Under the pieces are notes generated by a model. The model was not told where the DNA came from and searched no databases. It saw only the letters and a program-made list of their open reading frames with translations. This document shows positions 29,802-40,057 of a DNA stretch of 64,000 bases, piece by piece (the stretch's first letter is position 1; every line of letters starts with the position of its first letter). The position numbers and the translations under genes are program-made. The stretch is from Pedobacter suwonensis. Its GTDB lineage: Bacteria > Bacteroidota > Bacteroidia > Sphingobacteriales > Sphingobacteriaceae. The stretch covers positions 189,361 to 253,360 of the forward strand of contig NZ_FOJM01000004.1 in the NCBI RefSeq assembly GCF_900111825.1, given 5' to 3'.

Positions 29802-32800
29802 ATGCTCAGGGGTTCTGCTTATCTATCCTTCATTCTACTTGTTTACCTGCTTTTTAATGCGGGCGATATTATAGCACAGCCTAAAACGCAACAGCCTGAA
29901 TTGCGTTTCACCTCTCTGACCTCTAAAAACGGGTTATCGTCTAACAATGTAACCGTAATTTTTAAAGATCGGTACGGATTGATGTGGTTTGGTACAGAAG
30001 ATGGATTAAATAAATTTGACGGTACCAACTTTACCACTTATAAATATCAGGCAAACGATTCTACAAGTATTCAGGCTAATGAGGTTAAGGCCATTCATGA
30101 AGACCGCAGGGGAAACCTTTGGTTTGGTACCAGTGGGGGTTCACTGGCCCTTTTTGATAGAAGAAAAAATTCTTTCATTAATTATCGTGCTTCAAATGGC
30201 CCAACAGGTTTCAGTCACAGCCTGATCAGGTATATTACCAGTGATTATTTGGGTAAAATATGGGTGGCCACCTTTACCGGACTTGATCTTTTTGATCCGG
30301 ATGCCAAAAAAGTGTCTAAATTCCCAATTGCAGCCGGCCAGTTGGGTAAACTTCCGCCAACCATAATCAACATCCTGATGGAAGATAGCAAACATCGGAT
30401 GTGGATAGGAACAGAGGATGGATTATTTCTTTTTAACCGGAAAAATGCTTCTTTTATCCGGATCGGATCTGCAGCAGATAAACCTGTACAACTGGCAGGA
30501 ACTATAGTGAAGTCTTTAGCCGAAGATGGTGATGGCAATATCTGGGTTGGTACTACCTCAGGCTTAAGTATGCTCAAATCGGATGGTATGGGATTTGAAA
30601 ACTATCAACACGTTCCTGGCGATCCCAATTCACTAAGTGATAACAATGTTCAAAGTATTGCTGTATCGCCAAACGGTCAGTTATGGCTGGGTACCGAAGA
30701 TGGCCTTAATGTTTTTGATCTCCGTACCAAAAAAGTGAGGGTATACCGGCCAAATCCCCGCAATCCCTACAGCCTAAGGGGCACCAGTGTAAAATATGTG
30801 TATATAGATAAAGAGGGTATATACTGGTTAGGGTTATACCGTGAGGGAATCAATAAATTTGATAGCAACCTCAACCTCTTTAACCTCATTAAGAGCAATG
30901 TGTTCGATGTATATGGGTTAAACGCACCTGTAGTAACTTCATTTGCACCGAAAAACCTTACGGAGATATATGTAGCTACAGAGGGCGGCGGACTGAGTAT
31001 TTTCAACAGAAATACTGGTCTGTTCCACAAAGTTAATTTAGAGAAGTTGGGTTTGCCGCCGCGTTTAACCCTGATGTCGCTATTTGTCAGTTCAGCTAAG
31101 AAACTCTATCTGGGTACTTTTGGCTATGGTTTGATCGTGCTGGATTCGACGCTAAGCAAAGCGGCCTCTTACCGGAAAAGCAATACGGATTCCGGTCTTA
31201 ATTCTGATGATGTATTTTGCATTACCCAGGATAAAAACGGGCTGATATGGGTTGGCACCAATGGAGGGGGAATTAATGTGATGGATGCTAACCATAAGGT
31301 TGTTTTTAGGTATGTTGATAAGGTACAGTCGCCCACAGACCGCAAATTTCCACTTAATAATTATATCCGTTTTATTAAAGAAGACCGTTTTGCAAACATT
31401 TGGGTAGGCTCTCATGGTTCTGGTGTAGCCATGATTAGTGCTGATAAGACCAGTATTAAACATTATAACGAACTTAACTCAGGCCTTAAGGGCGATATTG
31501 TTCAGGCCTTTCTGGAAGATTCAAAGGGGCGGATCTGGATCGGTACAGCTGGAGGCGGCTTAAACCTATTGGATAAAAGGACAAATAAGTTCATCAATTT
31601 TACCGAACGTAATGGTTTGGCAAATGATGTTATTGATGCCATTGTTGAAGACGACAATCATAATATTTGGTTGAGTACCAGCAAAGGGATCAGCCGTTTC
31701 GACCCAAAGACACAAAAATTTAGCAATTACGGCATATACAATGGTGTGCAAAACAATAGCTTTATCAGGGGAGCAGCCTTAAAATGTAAAGACGGTGAAA
31801 TATTTTTTGGTGGGGCAGAAGGGATGAATTACTTCAACCCGGCCGGATTCAGAAAAAACAAAAATGTTCCCGCTGTACTTTTTACCGAGCTAAAAATTTC
31901 CAATAATGTGATCGAGGCGAGCGAGGACGGACCCATAACCGACCATATTTCGGTTGCCAAAAAAATCGACCTGGATTATAAGCAGAATTTTTCACTGAGC
32001 TTTGTAAGTGTAAACTACACGGCTCCGGAACAAAACCGTTATAGTTATAAGCTTGAAGGTTTTAATAAGGAATGGATTGATGCCGGTACAGCTAAAACGG
32101 TTTCTTATACCAATCTCGATCCGGGAGAATATATCTTCCATGTACGGGCAAGCAACAATGATGGCGTTTGGAATACAACCGAATCTTCGATAAAGATAAT
32201 TGTTCATCCACCGTGGTGGAGAACCATCTATGCTTATATTTTTTACCTGGTTGCTATTGCCGGTACTTTACTTTACATCCGTCACCGGGGCATCAAAAAC
32301 CTGGAGAGAAAGTTCGCGCTGGTGCAGGAAAAAACAAAAATTGAACAGCAGATTTTGCAGGATAGAAAAGAGGCCGAGCGATTGCATGAGCTGGATTCGC
32401 TAAAAATTAAATTCCTGACCAACCTGAGCCATGAGTTCCGTACACCACTTTCGCTTATCCTGGGGCCGGTCGAGAAACTCCTTTCGCAACAGGGCGATGA
32501 GACCAAAAACGCATCGCTTAAAATAGTAAAACGGAATGCCCGCCGCTTGCTCAACCTGGTGAACCAAATCCTCGATTTTCGTAAAATTGAAGAAAATGAA
32601 CTCAAGATCAATAATGCCCCGGGTGAACTGGTTTCCTTTATTGCCGATGTAATCGAATCTTTCAACGATTTAAGCGAACGGAAATCGATAAGTCTTACTT
32701 TCCAGACCCAGTTCGATAGCTATCCAACGGAGTTTGACCATGACAAGCTGGAACGTATTTTATTCAACCTGCTTTCCAATGCCTTTAAGTTTACGCCATC

Positions 32801-33977
32801 AGGTGGTACCATCACCGTTGATTTAAAAAGAACACCTCGTAACGGGCAGGAAGAGACTGTTCTGATCACGGTAAGCGATACGGGCATTGGCATCAGCGAA
32901 GAAGAGCAGCAGAAAGTATTCGAACGATTTTTTCAGGCCGATACCGAGGTATCTATCCTGAACCAGGGAAGTGGAATCGGGCTTTCCATCATCAAAGAGT
33001 TTGTCAAAATTCAGGGTGGGACCATTGATTTGCAAAGCGAAGTTGGAAAGGGCACACAATTTATGATTGCCCTGCCTTTACCGCTGCTAGACCATATCGA
33101 AAAACTTAACGTTGATTTTTCCAGCCCCGAAACCCCAATACAGACTGAAGAAGAAGTTTCAGCTAAAGCCATGAGCGAAACGGATGGAGAAATTCACACC
33201 ATTCTGCTCGTAGAGGATAATCAGGACCTTCGGGAATACCTGAAAGATAATTTGAAAGCGCATTACCGTATTGTAGAAGCGGCCGACGGTAAGGAGGGCT
33301 GGCAAAAAACACTGGCAAACCATCCTGAGCTTATCGTAAGCGATATCAGTATGCCAAATATGTCGGGTATTGAACTTTGTAAAAAGATAAAAGAAGATAA
33401 AAGAACAAAACATATTCCGGTTATTCTGTTAACTGCGCTTACAGGAGAACAGGAACAATTGACGGGACTCGAAATTGGCGCAAACGATTACCTCACCAAG
33501 CCTTTTAATATTGATATCCTCAATATTAAAATCAAAAACCTTTTGCTCCTTAACCGTACCCTGAAAAATACCTATACCAAACAGATCAAGATGGAAACAG
33601 CGGAGATTTCGGTTGAATCGCATGGTGATAAGTTACTTAAGAATATCTTGAAGTACATTGAGGATAACATCAATAATTCACAATTATCTGTAGAAGATTT
33701 AAGCAAAAATGTAGGGATGAGCCGTGGCTCGCTCTACCACAAAGTGCTGGAATTAACGGGGCTTTCGCCGGTGGAGTATATCCGCTCGGTAAAGCTTGAT
33801 AAAGCTGCGGCTTTACTCATAAAAAGCGACCTGAATATTTCGCAGATTGCTTACCTGGTAGGCTTTGCTACACCAAACTATTTTGCCAAGTCTTTTAAAT
33901 CAAAATTTGGTATGCAACCTTCAGAATATTTGAACCTTTACCGTAAGCATGATCATGCTCCTGATGCGGGTAATTAG
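29802..33977 (+). CDS. hybrid two-component system regulator (HTCS)
   Basis: A 1391-residue one-chain sensor-regulator. The signal/anchor (about 1-25) is followed by a periplasmic double propeller with at least a dozen WxGT repeats (for example LWFGTSGGSL, IWVGTTSGLS, IWIGTAGGGL), a Y_Y_Y domain (about 725-800) and a membrane span beginning near 807. The kinase has H877 in LSHEFRTPLS and an ATPase with GSGIGLSII. The receiver has LLVEDNQDLREYL and D1181 in VSDISMPNMSG. A C-terminal AraC helix-turn-helix follows. In xylan PULs the HTCS (XynR type) activates the xus operon, and this gene sits directly upstream of that operon, separated by 985 bases. Ligand is presumably a xylo-oligosaccharide. 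Confidence 0.96.
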   Translation: MLRGSAYLSFILLVYLLFNAGDIIAQPKTQQPELRFTSLTSKNGLSSNNVTVIFKDRYGLMWFGTEDGLNKFDGTNFTTYKYQANDSTSIQANEVKAIHEDRRGNLWFGTSGGSLALFDRRKNSFINYRASNGPTGFSHSLIRYITSDYLGKIWVATFTGLDLFDPDAKKVSKFPIAAGQLGKLPPTIINILMEDSKHRMWIGTEDGLFLFNRKNASFIRIGSAADKPVQLAGTIVKSLAEDGDGNIWVGTTSGLSMLKSDGMGFENYQHVPGDPNSLSDNNVQSIAVSPNGQLWLGTEDGLNVFDLRTKKVRVYRPNPRNPYSLRGTSVKYVYIDKEGIYWLGLYREGINKFDSNLNLFNLIKSNVFDVYGLNAPVVTSFAPKNLTEIYVATEGGGLSIFNRNTGLFHKVNLEKLGLPPRLTLMSLFVSSAKKLYLGTFGYGLIVLDSTLSKAASYRKSNTDSGLNSDDVFCITQDKNGLIWVGTNGGGINVMDANHKVVFRYVDKVQSPTDRKFPLNNYIRFIKEDRFANIWVGSHGSGVAMISADKTSIKHYNELNSGLKGDIVQAFLEDSKGRIWIGTAGGGLNLLDKRTNKFINFTERNGLANDVIDAIVEDDNHNIWLSTSKGISRFDPKTQKFSNYGIYNGVQNNSFIRGAALKCKDGEIFFGGAEGMNYFNPAGFRKNKNVPAVLFTELKISNNVIEASEDGPITDHISVAKKIDLDYKQNFSLSFVSVNYTAPEQNRYSYKLEGFNKEWIDAGTAKTVSYTNLDPGEYIFHVRASNNDGVWNTTESSIKIIVHPPWWRTIYAYIFYLVAIAGTLLYIRHRGIKNLERKFALVQEKTKIEQQILQDRKEAERLHELDSLKIKFLTNLSHEFRTPLSLILGPVEKLLSQQGDETKNASLKIVKRNARRLLNLVNQILDFRKIEENELKINNAPGELVSFIADVIESFNDLSERKSISLTFQTQFDSYPTEFDHDKLERILFNLLSNAFKFTPSGGTITVDLKRTPRNGQEETVLITVSDTGIGISEEEQQKVFERFFQADTEVSILNQGSGIGLSIIKEFVKIQGGTIDLQSEVGKGTQFMIALPLPLLDHIEKLNVDFSSPETPIQTEEEVSAKAMSETDGEIHTILLVEDNQDLREYLKDNLKAHYRIVEAADGKEGWQKTLANHPELIVSDISMPNMSGIELCKKIKEDKRTKHIPVILLTALTGEQEQLTGLEIGANDYLTKPFNIDILNIKIKNLLLLNRTLKNTYTKQIKMETAEISVESHGDKLLKNILKYIEDNINNSQLSVEDLSKNVGMSRGSLYHKVLELTGLSPVEYIRSVKLDKAAALLIKSDLNISQIAYLVGFATPNYFAKSFKSKFGMQPSEYLNLYRKHDHAPDAGN

Positions 33978-33995
33978 CTGAAATTTACTATTATG

Positions 33996-34005
33996 CAATC
34001 GATTG
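33996..34005. promoter_or_regulatory. CAATCGATTG palindrome, second candidate LacI-type site
   Basis: A ten-base perfect inverted repeat in TGCAATCGATTGTT, 18 bases after the HTCS stop. It shares its core with the site between uxuA and CE1 and differs at one outer base. It is far (957 bases) from the next start codon, so control of the xus-like operon would need a long leader or a distant promoter. Confidence 0.3.
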
Positions 34006-34203
34006 TTTTGCGCTGGTAAAATCGTTTTATCAAATATAATATTTCGAGTATTAGTATAAGTAGCGGTTTTTTACTTATCTAAATGATTGTATTTCAGCTA
34101 TTTGAGTTGATAGAACATTTGTATCTGATTTATGCACAAATCTTCTAACCTTTAAATTCGTTTTTGGGCTATGTTTGGATTAACCAAATAAAACTTATAA
34201 ACC

Positions 34204-34347
34204 ATGACTAATCAACTGATCAACTTCTATGAGGAAGGCTTAAGCAATCTGGCCCTGCAAAAAGGGACAAATTTGCCGGCGATGTCAAATCAATACCAAT
34301 CCAAAACTTCGGTTTACACACTTTTAATTCCATTGAGCGATAGGTAG
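34204..34347 (+). CDS. short ORF or gene remnant of unknown function
   Basis: Forty-seven codons (MTNQLINFYEEGLSNLALQK...) with an A-rich leader and an AACCAAAT box 14 bases upstream. The sequence is soluble-looking, without a signal or known motif. Downstream DNA has frequent stops, which suggests this may be the 5' end of a broken gene instead of a complete small protein. Confidence 0.25.
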   Translation: MTNQLINFYEEGLSNLALQKGTNLPAMSNQYQSKTSVYTLLIPLSDR

Positions 34348-34820
34348 AACAAGCGCTGTAATGGCTAAGCAATGGCTTGCTGTATAAGTTGAAAAATGAC
34401 TTTCATTTACATGAAGGTATTGAGCCATAACAAGTCGACCTGAAATTCATCAAAGCTAAAATGCACTATTGCTTTGGTTAAAAATTACCGACGATGAGAG
34501 GTAGATGCCAGGTGGCATTTGCACACAAGATACAAACGGAAGTTAGATTACCCAGACCGGAAATGCTGATTACAAAAATAGGTATGCTAAAACGCAATTG
34601 GATGAAACCACCAACATAGTAACTTTTTTAAGGCTTCGGTATGCACTTAACTGATTACACAATTAATAGCCAAATGATAAAATCATGCTCAAAAGATAGC
34701 GTGCCTATCCGTATCAGTTAAATTGAAGAGTAACCGTTACCACATCGTGAAGCTAATCATTATTGAAGAAAGAATTAAAATCAACTTTTCTTCCTATTTA
34801 AAAACCCTAACCAAATAATA

Positions 34821-34949
34821 ATGCTAAGAGATTTACTTAAAATTCCATTTAGGAAAACTACTTCCTTTCGAAACGTCTTATCGGGAATAAAATGTTCCGG
34901 AATGCCATATCAAACAGACGTCATCAATTTTACCCATCATGCTCAATAA
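34821..34949 (+). CDS. short ORF directly upstream of susC (possible leader peptide)
   Basis: Forty-two codons (MLRDLLKIPFRKTTSFRNVL..., ending NFTHHAQ), starting 4 bases after an AACCAAAT box and ending 13 bases before the SusC ATG. The product is basic, with no known motif. Its position fits an upstream leader frame that affects SusC translation, but chance occurrence is possible. Confidence 0.25.
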   Translation: MLRDLLKIPFRKTTSFRNVLSGIKCSGMPYQTDVINFTHHAQ

Positions 34950-34962
34950 ATGATTTCGAAAA

Positions 34963-37900
34963 ATGAAAAGAATTATACTATTGCATTTTGCTGGGGATAA
35001 CCTGGGCCCGAAAAGACAACTCTTTAAAAGATGTTGTTTAACAATGCTAACCTTAATGCTGATGATTAAAATCACTTTTGCACAGCAGACAAAGGTGACC
35101 GGAACCATCTCCGATAATAAGCAAACGCCAATAATAGGTGCCACAGTTACTGTTAAAGGCACAAAGATCCGTACCCAAACGGACACCGATGGCCGGTTTG
35201 TGATTAATGTACCTGGCGATCAGTCCATTCTGGTAATTGGTTACGTGGGTATGGTAACTAAGGAAGTTTCTACAAAAGGGAAAAACAACCTCAAAATTGT
35301 CCTTTCAGAAGATCAATCTGCCCTTAATGATGTAGTGGTAATCGGTTACGGTACACAGAAAAAAGCCAGTGTGGTAGCCGCCATTGCGCAAACTACGGGT
35401 AAGGTACTGGAACGTGCCGGTGGGGTATCGAGCATAGGTGCTGCATTAACCGGTAATGTGCCGGGGGTGATCACTACTGCCAGTACAGGAATGCCCGGCG
35501 AGGAAGATCCTCAAATATTGATCCGTGGTCGTAGTACATGGAACAATACCGGTCCGTTAATCCTGGTAGATGGTATTGAACGGACAATGAATAGTGTGGA
35601 TATCGGTTCTGTAGAAACCATATCGGTGTTGAAAGACGCTTCTGCAACAGCAGTATTTGGGGTAAGGGGAGCCAATGGCGTAATCCTGATTACCACCAAA
35701 CGTGGCCGTGAAGGACAGGCATCTATCAGGGGTACCATCAATAATGTAATTAAATCTCCATCACGTTTACCGGGGAAATATGATTCTTATGATGCCCTGA
35801 CCATAAAAAACCAGGCTATAGAAAATGAACTTTCCCTTAAGCCTGAAAGCTGGGCAGATTATCTGCCGCAGGCTACGATTAATAAATACCGTTATCCTGC
35901 AAATTTAGCAGAATCAGAACGCTATCCGAATGTAAACTGGGACGAGGTATTGTTTAAAGATTATGCCCTGTCCAACAATGTTAACCTAAACATTTCGGGC
36001 GGAACCGCTAAAGTGAAATATTTTGCCAATGCTGATTACCTGTATGAGGGAGATTTGTTCCGCACTTTTAAAAACGATCGTGGTTACGAGCCAGGTTACG
36101 GATTTAACAGGTTAAATGTGAGAAGTAACCTCGATTTTCAACTGAGTAAATCCACCCTTTTTAAAGTGAATTTGTCAGGTTCCAGAGGGGTGAAGAAAAG
36201 TCCATGGGGCAATTCCAACAGCGATTATTCTTACTGGATTTCTGCTTATTCTACCGCTCCTGATGTATTTATGCCGCAATATTCGGATGGTACATGGGGT
36301 TATTATGCACCAAATGTGCAAAAAGGTTTAAACTCTGCCCGAAACCTGGCCGTTAGTGGGGTAGGCTATACCACCACAAGCAGGATTACAACCGATTTTA
36401 CACTTGACCAGGACCTGGGATCGCTGGTAAAGGGCTTAAACTTCAAAGGTACCATTGCGCTGGATAATTCTTTTATAGAAGGAAACAGGGGAATTAATGA
36501 TTTGTACAATGGTATTCAGAGCAAATGGATCGATCCAAAAACCGGATTAACTACTTATGAGCAGGCATTTGACGGAACCAACCGCTTCGACTTTCAGAAT
36601 GGGATCAACTGGACCACAAGCGGAGGTACCGTGCAGGATTGGTCTACCCAACGCAGGTTGTTCTACCAGGGCCAACTCAATTATGCTGTAAAACTGGGTA
36701 CCAACCATAACATTACAGCTATGGGCCTTTTCAACCGGAATGAAGTAGCAACAGGAAGTGAGATTCCAAACTACCGCGAAGACTGGGTTTTCCGTACCAC
36801 CTACAATTATGCCAATAAATACATGATCGAATATAATGGTGCGTACAATGGTTCTGAGAAATTCAGTACGAAAAACCGTTTCGCATTCTTTTCATCAGGA
36901 GGACTGGGCTGGATGTTAAGTGAGGAAAAATTTATGAAACCGCTGAAGTTCATTGATATGCTTAAATTGCGTGCTTCGTACGGAGCCATTGGTGATGATA
37001 ATGTAAGCGGTCGCTGGCTTTATCTTACACAGTGGGCGTACGGCGGTCAGACCAAACTTGGCGTAACCGGCGAGGGTTCTGAATTAAGTCCGTACACCTG
37101 GTATAAAATATCAGCGCTTGGCAATCCTGATGTACATTGGGAAAAGGTAAAGAAAACCAATTTTGGTATTGATTATAGTTTCTTTAAAGGTATGGTTACC
37201 GGAAAGGCTGACTTTTTCCGCGACCGCCGTACCGACATCCTGATTCTCGGTGCTAACCGCGCCATCCCTTCTTATTTCGGTGTTGATGCACCGGTGGCCA
37301 ACCTCGGTATTGTAGAAAACAAGGGTTATGAGCTGGAACTGGCCTTTAACAAAAGATTGGGACAGAACTGGAGACTTTGGGCCAACCTGAACTATACCCA
37401 TGCAAAAGATAAAGTGATCGAAGCTGATGATGCCCAATTGTTACCCGAATATCAGAAAAGGGCCAATAAACAAATCAGCCAGAGTTATTCTTACGTGAGT
37501 GCCGGAAATTACAATACCTGGGATGAACTTTATGGCAGCACTATCCACGACAATAACGACGGGCAAAAGTTACCGGGGAATTATTATATCATCGATTATA
37601 ACGGTGATGGTATTATCGATTCAAAAGATAATATTCCTTATGGTTTTCCATCAAACCCTCAAAATACCTACAACGCTACATTTGGTGTAGATTGGAAAGG
37701 TTTCAGTTTGTTTGTTCAGCTCTATGGCGTAAACAATGTAACCCGCCAGGTGGTATTTAGCAGTTTAGCCGGCCAGAATCATTTGGTATATAATGAGGGG
37801 TCTTACTGGAGCAAAGATAACCCAAATGCCGATGTACCGCTACCACGGTGGCTATCTACGGCCAGTGGCTATACTTCCGGTAACCGCTACATGTACGACG

Positions 37901-38136
37901 GATCTTACATCAGGTTAAAAAATGCAGAATTGGCTTACACTTTCGAAAAAAGTAAAAGTTTCATCAAACGTATCGGCATGGAATCGCTGCGGGTATATGT
38001 AAACGGAAATAACCTGTATGTATGGACCAAAATGCCTGATGACCGGGAGTCCAATTTTGCCGGAACAGGTTGGGCATCTCAAGGTGCTTATCCAACTGTA
38101 AAGCGATTTAACATTGGGGCTAACATTACTTTTTAA
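34963..38136 (+). CDS. SusC/RagA TonB-dependent transporter (XusA-like)
   Basis: A 1057-residue outer-membrane importer. It has an unusually long n-region before the signal core (signal ending near TFA, 40). The carboxypeptidase-regulatory-like domain runs about 44-115 (VTGTISDNKQTPIIGATVTV), followed by DVVVIGYGTQKKASV, the plug with ILIRGRSTWNNTGPLILVDG and SVLKDASATAVFGVRGANG, and the barrel to the terminal aromatic residue (ANITF). It should import xylo-oligosaccharides captured by the SusD lipoprotein encoded 10 bases downstream. It is the first gene of SusC-SusD-SusC-SusD-unknown-GH10, the order of the xusA-E/xyn10A cluster. HTCS-dependent induction is expected from family knowledge. 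Confidence 0.96.
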   Translation: MKRIILLHFAGDNLGPKRQLFKRCCLTMLTLMLMIKITFAQQTKVTGTISDNKQTPIIGATVTVKGTKIRTQTDTDGRFVINVPGDQSILVIGYVGMVTKEVSTKGKNNLKIVLSEDQSALNDVVVIGYGTQKKASVVAAIAQTTGKVLERAGGVSSIGAALTGNVPGVITTASTGMPGEEDPQILIRGRSTWNNTGPLILVDGIERTMNSVDIGSVETISVLKDASATAVFGVRGANGVILITTKRGREGQASIRGTINNVIKSPSRLPGKYDSYDALTIKNQAIENELSLKPESWADYLPQATINKYRYPANLAESERYPNVNWDEVLFKDYALSNNVNLNISGGTAKVKYFANADYLYEGDLFRTFKNDRGYEPGYGFNRLNVRSNLDFQLSKSTLFKVNLSGSRGVKKSPWGNSNSDYSYWISAYSTAPDVFMPQYSDGTWGYYAPNVQKGLNSARNLAVSGVGYTTTSRITTDFTLDQDLGSLVKGLNFKGTIALDNSFIEGNRGINDLYNGIQSKWIDPKTGLTTYEQAFDGTNRFDFQNGINWTTSGGTVQDWSTQRRLFYQGQLNYAVKLGTNHNITAMGLFNRNEVATGSEIPNYREDWVFRTTYNYANKYMIEYNGAYNGSEKFSTKNRFAFFSSGGLGWMLSEEKFMKPLKFIDMLKLRASYGAIGDDNVSGRWLYLTQWAYGGQTKLGVTGEGSELSPYTWYKISALGNPDVHWEKVKKTNFGIDYSFFKGMVTGKADFFRDRRTDILILGANRAIPSYFGVDAPVANLGIVENKGYELELAFNKRLGQNWRLWANLNYTHAKDKVIEADDAQLLPEYQKRANKQISQSYSYVSAGNYNTWDELYGSTIHDNNDGQKLPGNYYIIDYNGDGIIDSKDNIPYGFPSNPQNTYNATFGVDWKGFSLFVQLYGVNNVTRQVVFSSLAGQNHLVYNEGSYWSKDNPNADVPLPRWLSTASGYTSGNRYMYDGSYIRLKNAELAYTFEKSKSFIKRIGMESLRVYVNGNNLYVWTKMPDDRESNFAGTGWASQGAYPTVKRFNIGANITF

Positions 38137-38146
38137 TGCTACAATC

Positions 38147-40030
38147 ATGAAAAAATATATCAAAACTTTAGTATGTTGTACCATTATCTGGTCGACAGTA
38201 TCCCTTTCTTCGTGTGAAAAATACCTGGATAAAGCCGATGAAACCGTGATTTCGGAAAAAGAGGCTTTTAAGAATTTTGTTAATTTTCAGGGCTATACCG
38301 AAGAACTCTACAACTGTATTGTAAATTTTAGCACAAACTACTGGACCAACTCCTGGAATTGGGGAGAGGATGAGATTACTTCAACCGCCGGAAACTTTCA
38401 TTTTATCCATAAAATAGACGATGGAAATTTCTGGGGCTGGCAAGCTGAGTTTGATGGCTGGGGCTCAGGTTGGATGAACCATAATAATTTTAGCACTAAT
38501 AACGATCGTTTTAACAAGGACCTTTGGAAAGCGGCCTGGTATGGGATCAGTAAAGTGAACATGGGCCTGGCCAATATGGATAAGATGACAGATGCTACGG
38601 ATGAGGAAAGAAACCTGATCAAGGGGCAGCTGCTGTTTTTCCGCGGTTGGTTTCACCACAGGCTGATGGAATATTTTGGTGGCTTACCTTATATAGATAC
38701 CGTTTTGCCTACCGATTCAAAACTCACCCTTCCACGCCTAAGCTATAAAGCGTGTGCCGACAAAGCTGCTGCAGATTTTAGGGCTGCTGCAGATATTTTA
38801 CCGGTTAACTGGGACAATACCACAGCGGGTAAACGTAGCCTGGGAAAAAACGCATTGCGCATCAATAAAATCATGGCTTTGGGTTACCTGGGTAAAAATT
38901 ACCTGTGGGCAGGAAGTCCGCTGATGAATTTCGAATCCACCGGTAGCAAGACCTACGATGCCGACTACTGTAAAAAAGCAGCAGCTGCATTTGCCGAACT
39001 GCTTACCCTTACCGAAAGCGGTACTACGCAATATGCGCTGGTAGAATTCAAAAACTATTATCGTAATTTTTACACCAGCGGGCAAAACTGGGATTTACCA
39101 GGAAGCACCGAAGCTATATTCCGTGGTCCGTTCTTCAGTGCCAATAATTCCAACTGGGGAACCAGTAAGCAATATACACCGGTAGTGATTTCAGAAGGCG
39201 ACCTTAAGTTTACGCCTACGGCTAATTATGTAGATTATTACGGTATGGCCAACGGCTTGCCGATCCAGGATATTACCAAGGCCGACAGTGAATCGGGTTA
39301 CAATCCTGAATATCCATGGAAAGGTAGAGATCCAAGGTTTTATAATGACATCGTTTATGACGGTGTAAAATTTGTACAAGGTGCGATGGGTGCCAGTGAT
39401 GAGAAAAACAGGTATGCCAATTTATACACCAGCGGAAGTTACCGCGATGTAAGTACAGGAAGCAGAACCGGTTATGTTTTGCGCAAATTTATTCCGATTA
39501 CGGCTAACAAATATGATAATGGTTATTCGTATGGCAATAGCCTTCACATTTATGTTCCTTATATGCGTTTGGCCGATATCTACCTGATGTATGCTGAGGC
39601 TGCGCTGATGGGCTACAATTCGCCTACAGGTAAAGATCCTGGTTTTTCCAAAACAGCGGTTGATGCCATCAACGTGATCCGTACCAGGGCCGGAGTAGCT
39701 AATGTGGCAGCTAAGTTCCTGACTTCGGTAGATGGATTTTTGGGTGAAGTACGAAGAGAACGCGCCGTAGAATTATCATTTGAGGGCCACCGCTTTAACG
39801 ATCTGCGCCGCTGGTTGCTATTGATTGAAAAACCATACACGTTGAAAACATCGGTTGAGTTTGATCGTAGCGGAACTTTCAGCACTACCGACCCTACAGC
39901 TAACCGGGTTGTTAACCTGAAAGAAGTGGTTATTCTGGAGCGGAAGTTTAGTCAGAAACATTATTGGCTGCCACTCAAAAATGCCGATGTAAACATGTAT
40001 ATGGAATTTAAACAAAATCCAGGCTGGTAA
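38147..40030 (+). CDS. SusD/RagB glycan-binding lipoprotein (XusB-like)
   Basis: A 627-residue lipoprotein. The start at 38147 is chosen because it gives a proper lipoprotein signal (MKKYIKTLVC..., LSSC with C23) and avoids overlap with the SusC stop at 38136; an in-frame ATG at 38114 lies inside SusC. The SusD fold is shown by the TPR-like helices (NLIKGQLLFFRGWFHHRLME, YLMYAEAAL), the RAVELSFEGHRFNDLRRW segment and the C-terminal KQNPGW. It caps the SusC channel at the cell surface and binds the glycan. The next SusC gene follows after 27 bases. Confidence 0.95.
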   Translation: MKKYIKTLVCCTIIWSTVSLSSCEKYLDKADETVISEKEAFKNFVNFQGYTEELYNCIVNFSTNYWTNSWNWGEDEITSTAGNFHFIHKIDDGNFWGWQAEFDGWGSGWMNHNNFSTNNDRFNKDLWKAAWYGISKVNMGLANMDKMTDATDEERNLIKGQLLFFRGWFHHRLMEYFGGLPYIDTVLPTDSKLTLPRLSYKACADKAAADFRAAADILPVNWDNTTAGKRSLGKNALRINKIMALGYLGKNYLWAGSPLMNFESTGSKTYDADYCKKAAAAFAELLTLTESGTTQYALVEFKNYYRNFYTSGQNWDLPGSTEAIFRGPFFSANNSNWGTSKQYTPVVISEGDLKFTPTANYVDYYGMANGLPIQDITKADSESGYNPEYPWKGRDPRFYNDIVYDGVKFVQGAMGASDEKNRYANLYTSGSYRDVSTGSRTGYVLRKFIPITANKYDNGYSYGNSLHIYVPYMRLADIYLMYAEAALMGYNSPTGKDPGFSKTAVDAINVIRTRAGVANVAAKFLTSVDGFLGEVRRERAVELSFEGHRFNDLRRWLLLIEKPYTLKTSVEFDRSGTFSTTDPTANRVVNLKEVVILERKFSQKHYWLPLKNADVNMYMEFKQNPGW

Positions 40031-40057
40031 GGGCGTAAACTAATTCAAACGAATGAA

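Larger units (their letters stand above)
33978..34962. other. 985-bp intergenic region upstream of the xus-like operon
   Basis: No full gene is seen. The gap contains a CAATCGATTG palindrome (33996-34005), an AACCAAAT box (34182) with a 47-codon frame, about 450 bases with stops in every frame whose base composition still resembles coding DNA (34348-34800), and a second AACCAAAT box (34809) with a 42-codon frame. It probably also holds the promoter and HTCS binding site for the operon, but no convincing -33/-7 pair was identified. The middle part may be a decayed gene; nothing in it is recognisable. Confidence 0.5.

Noticed and set aside
38114..38146. Upstream start for the first SusD
   Set aside because: This ATG lies inside the SusC coding end and adds 11 residues in front of a standard lipoprotein signal; the ATG at 38147 fits better.
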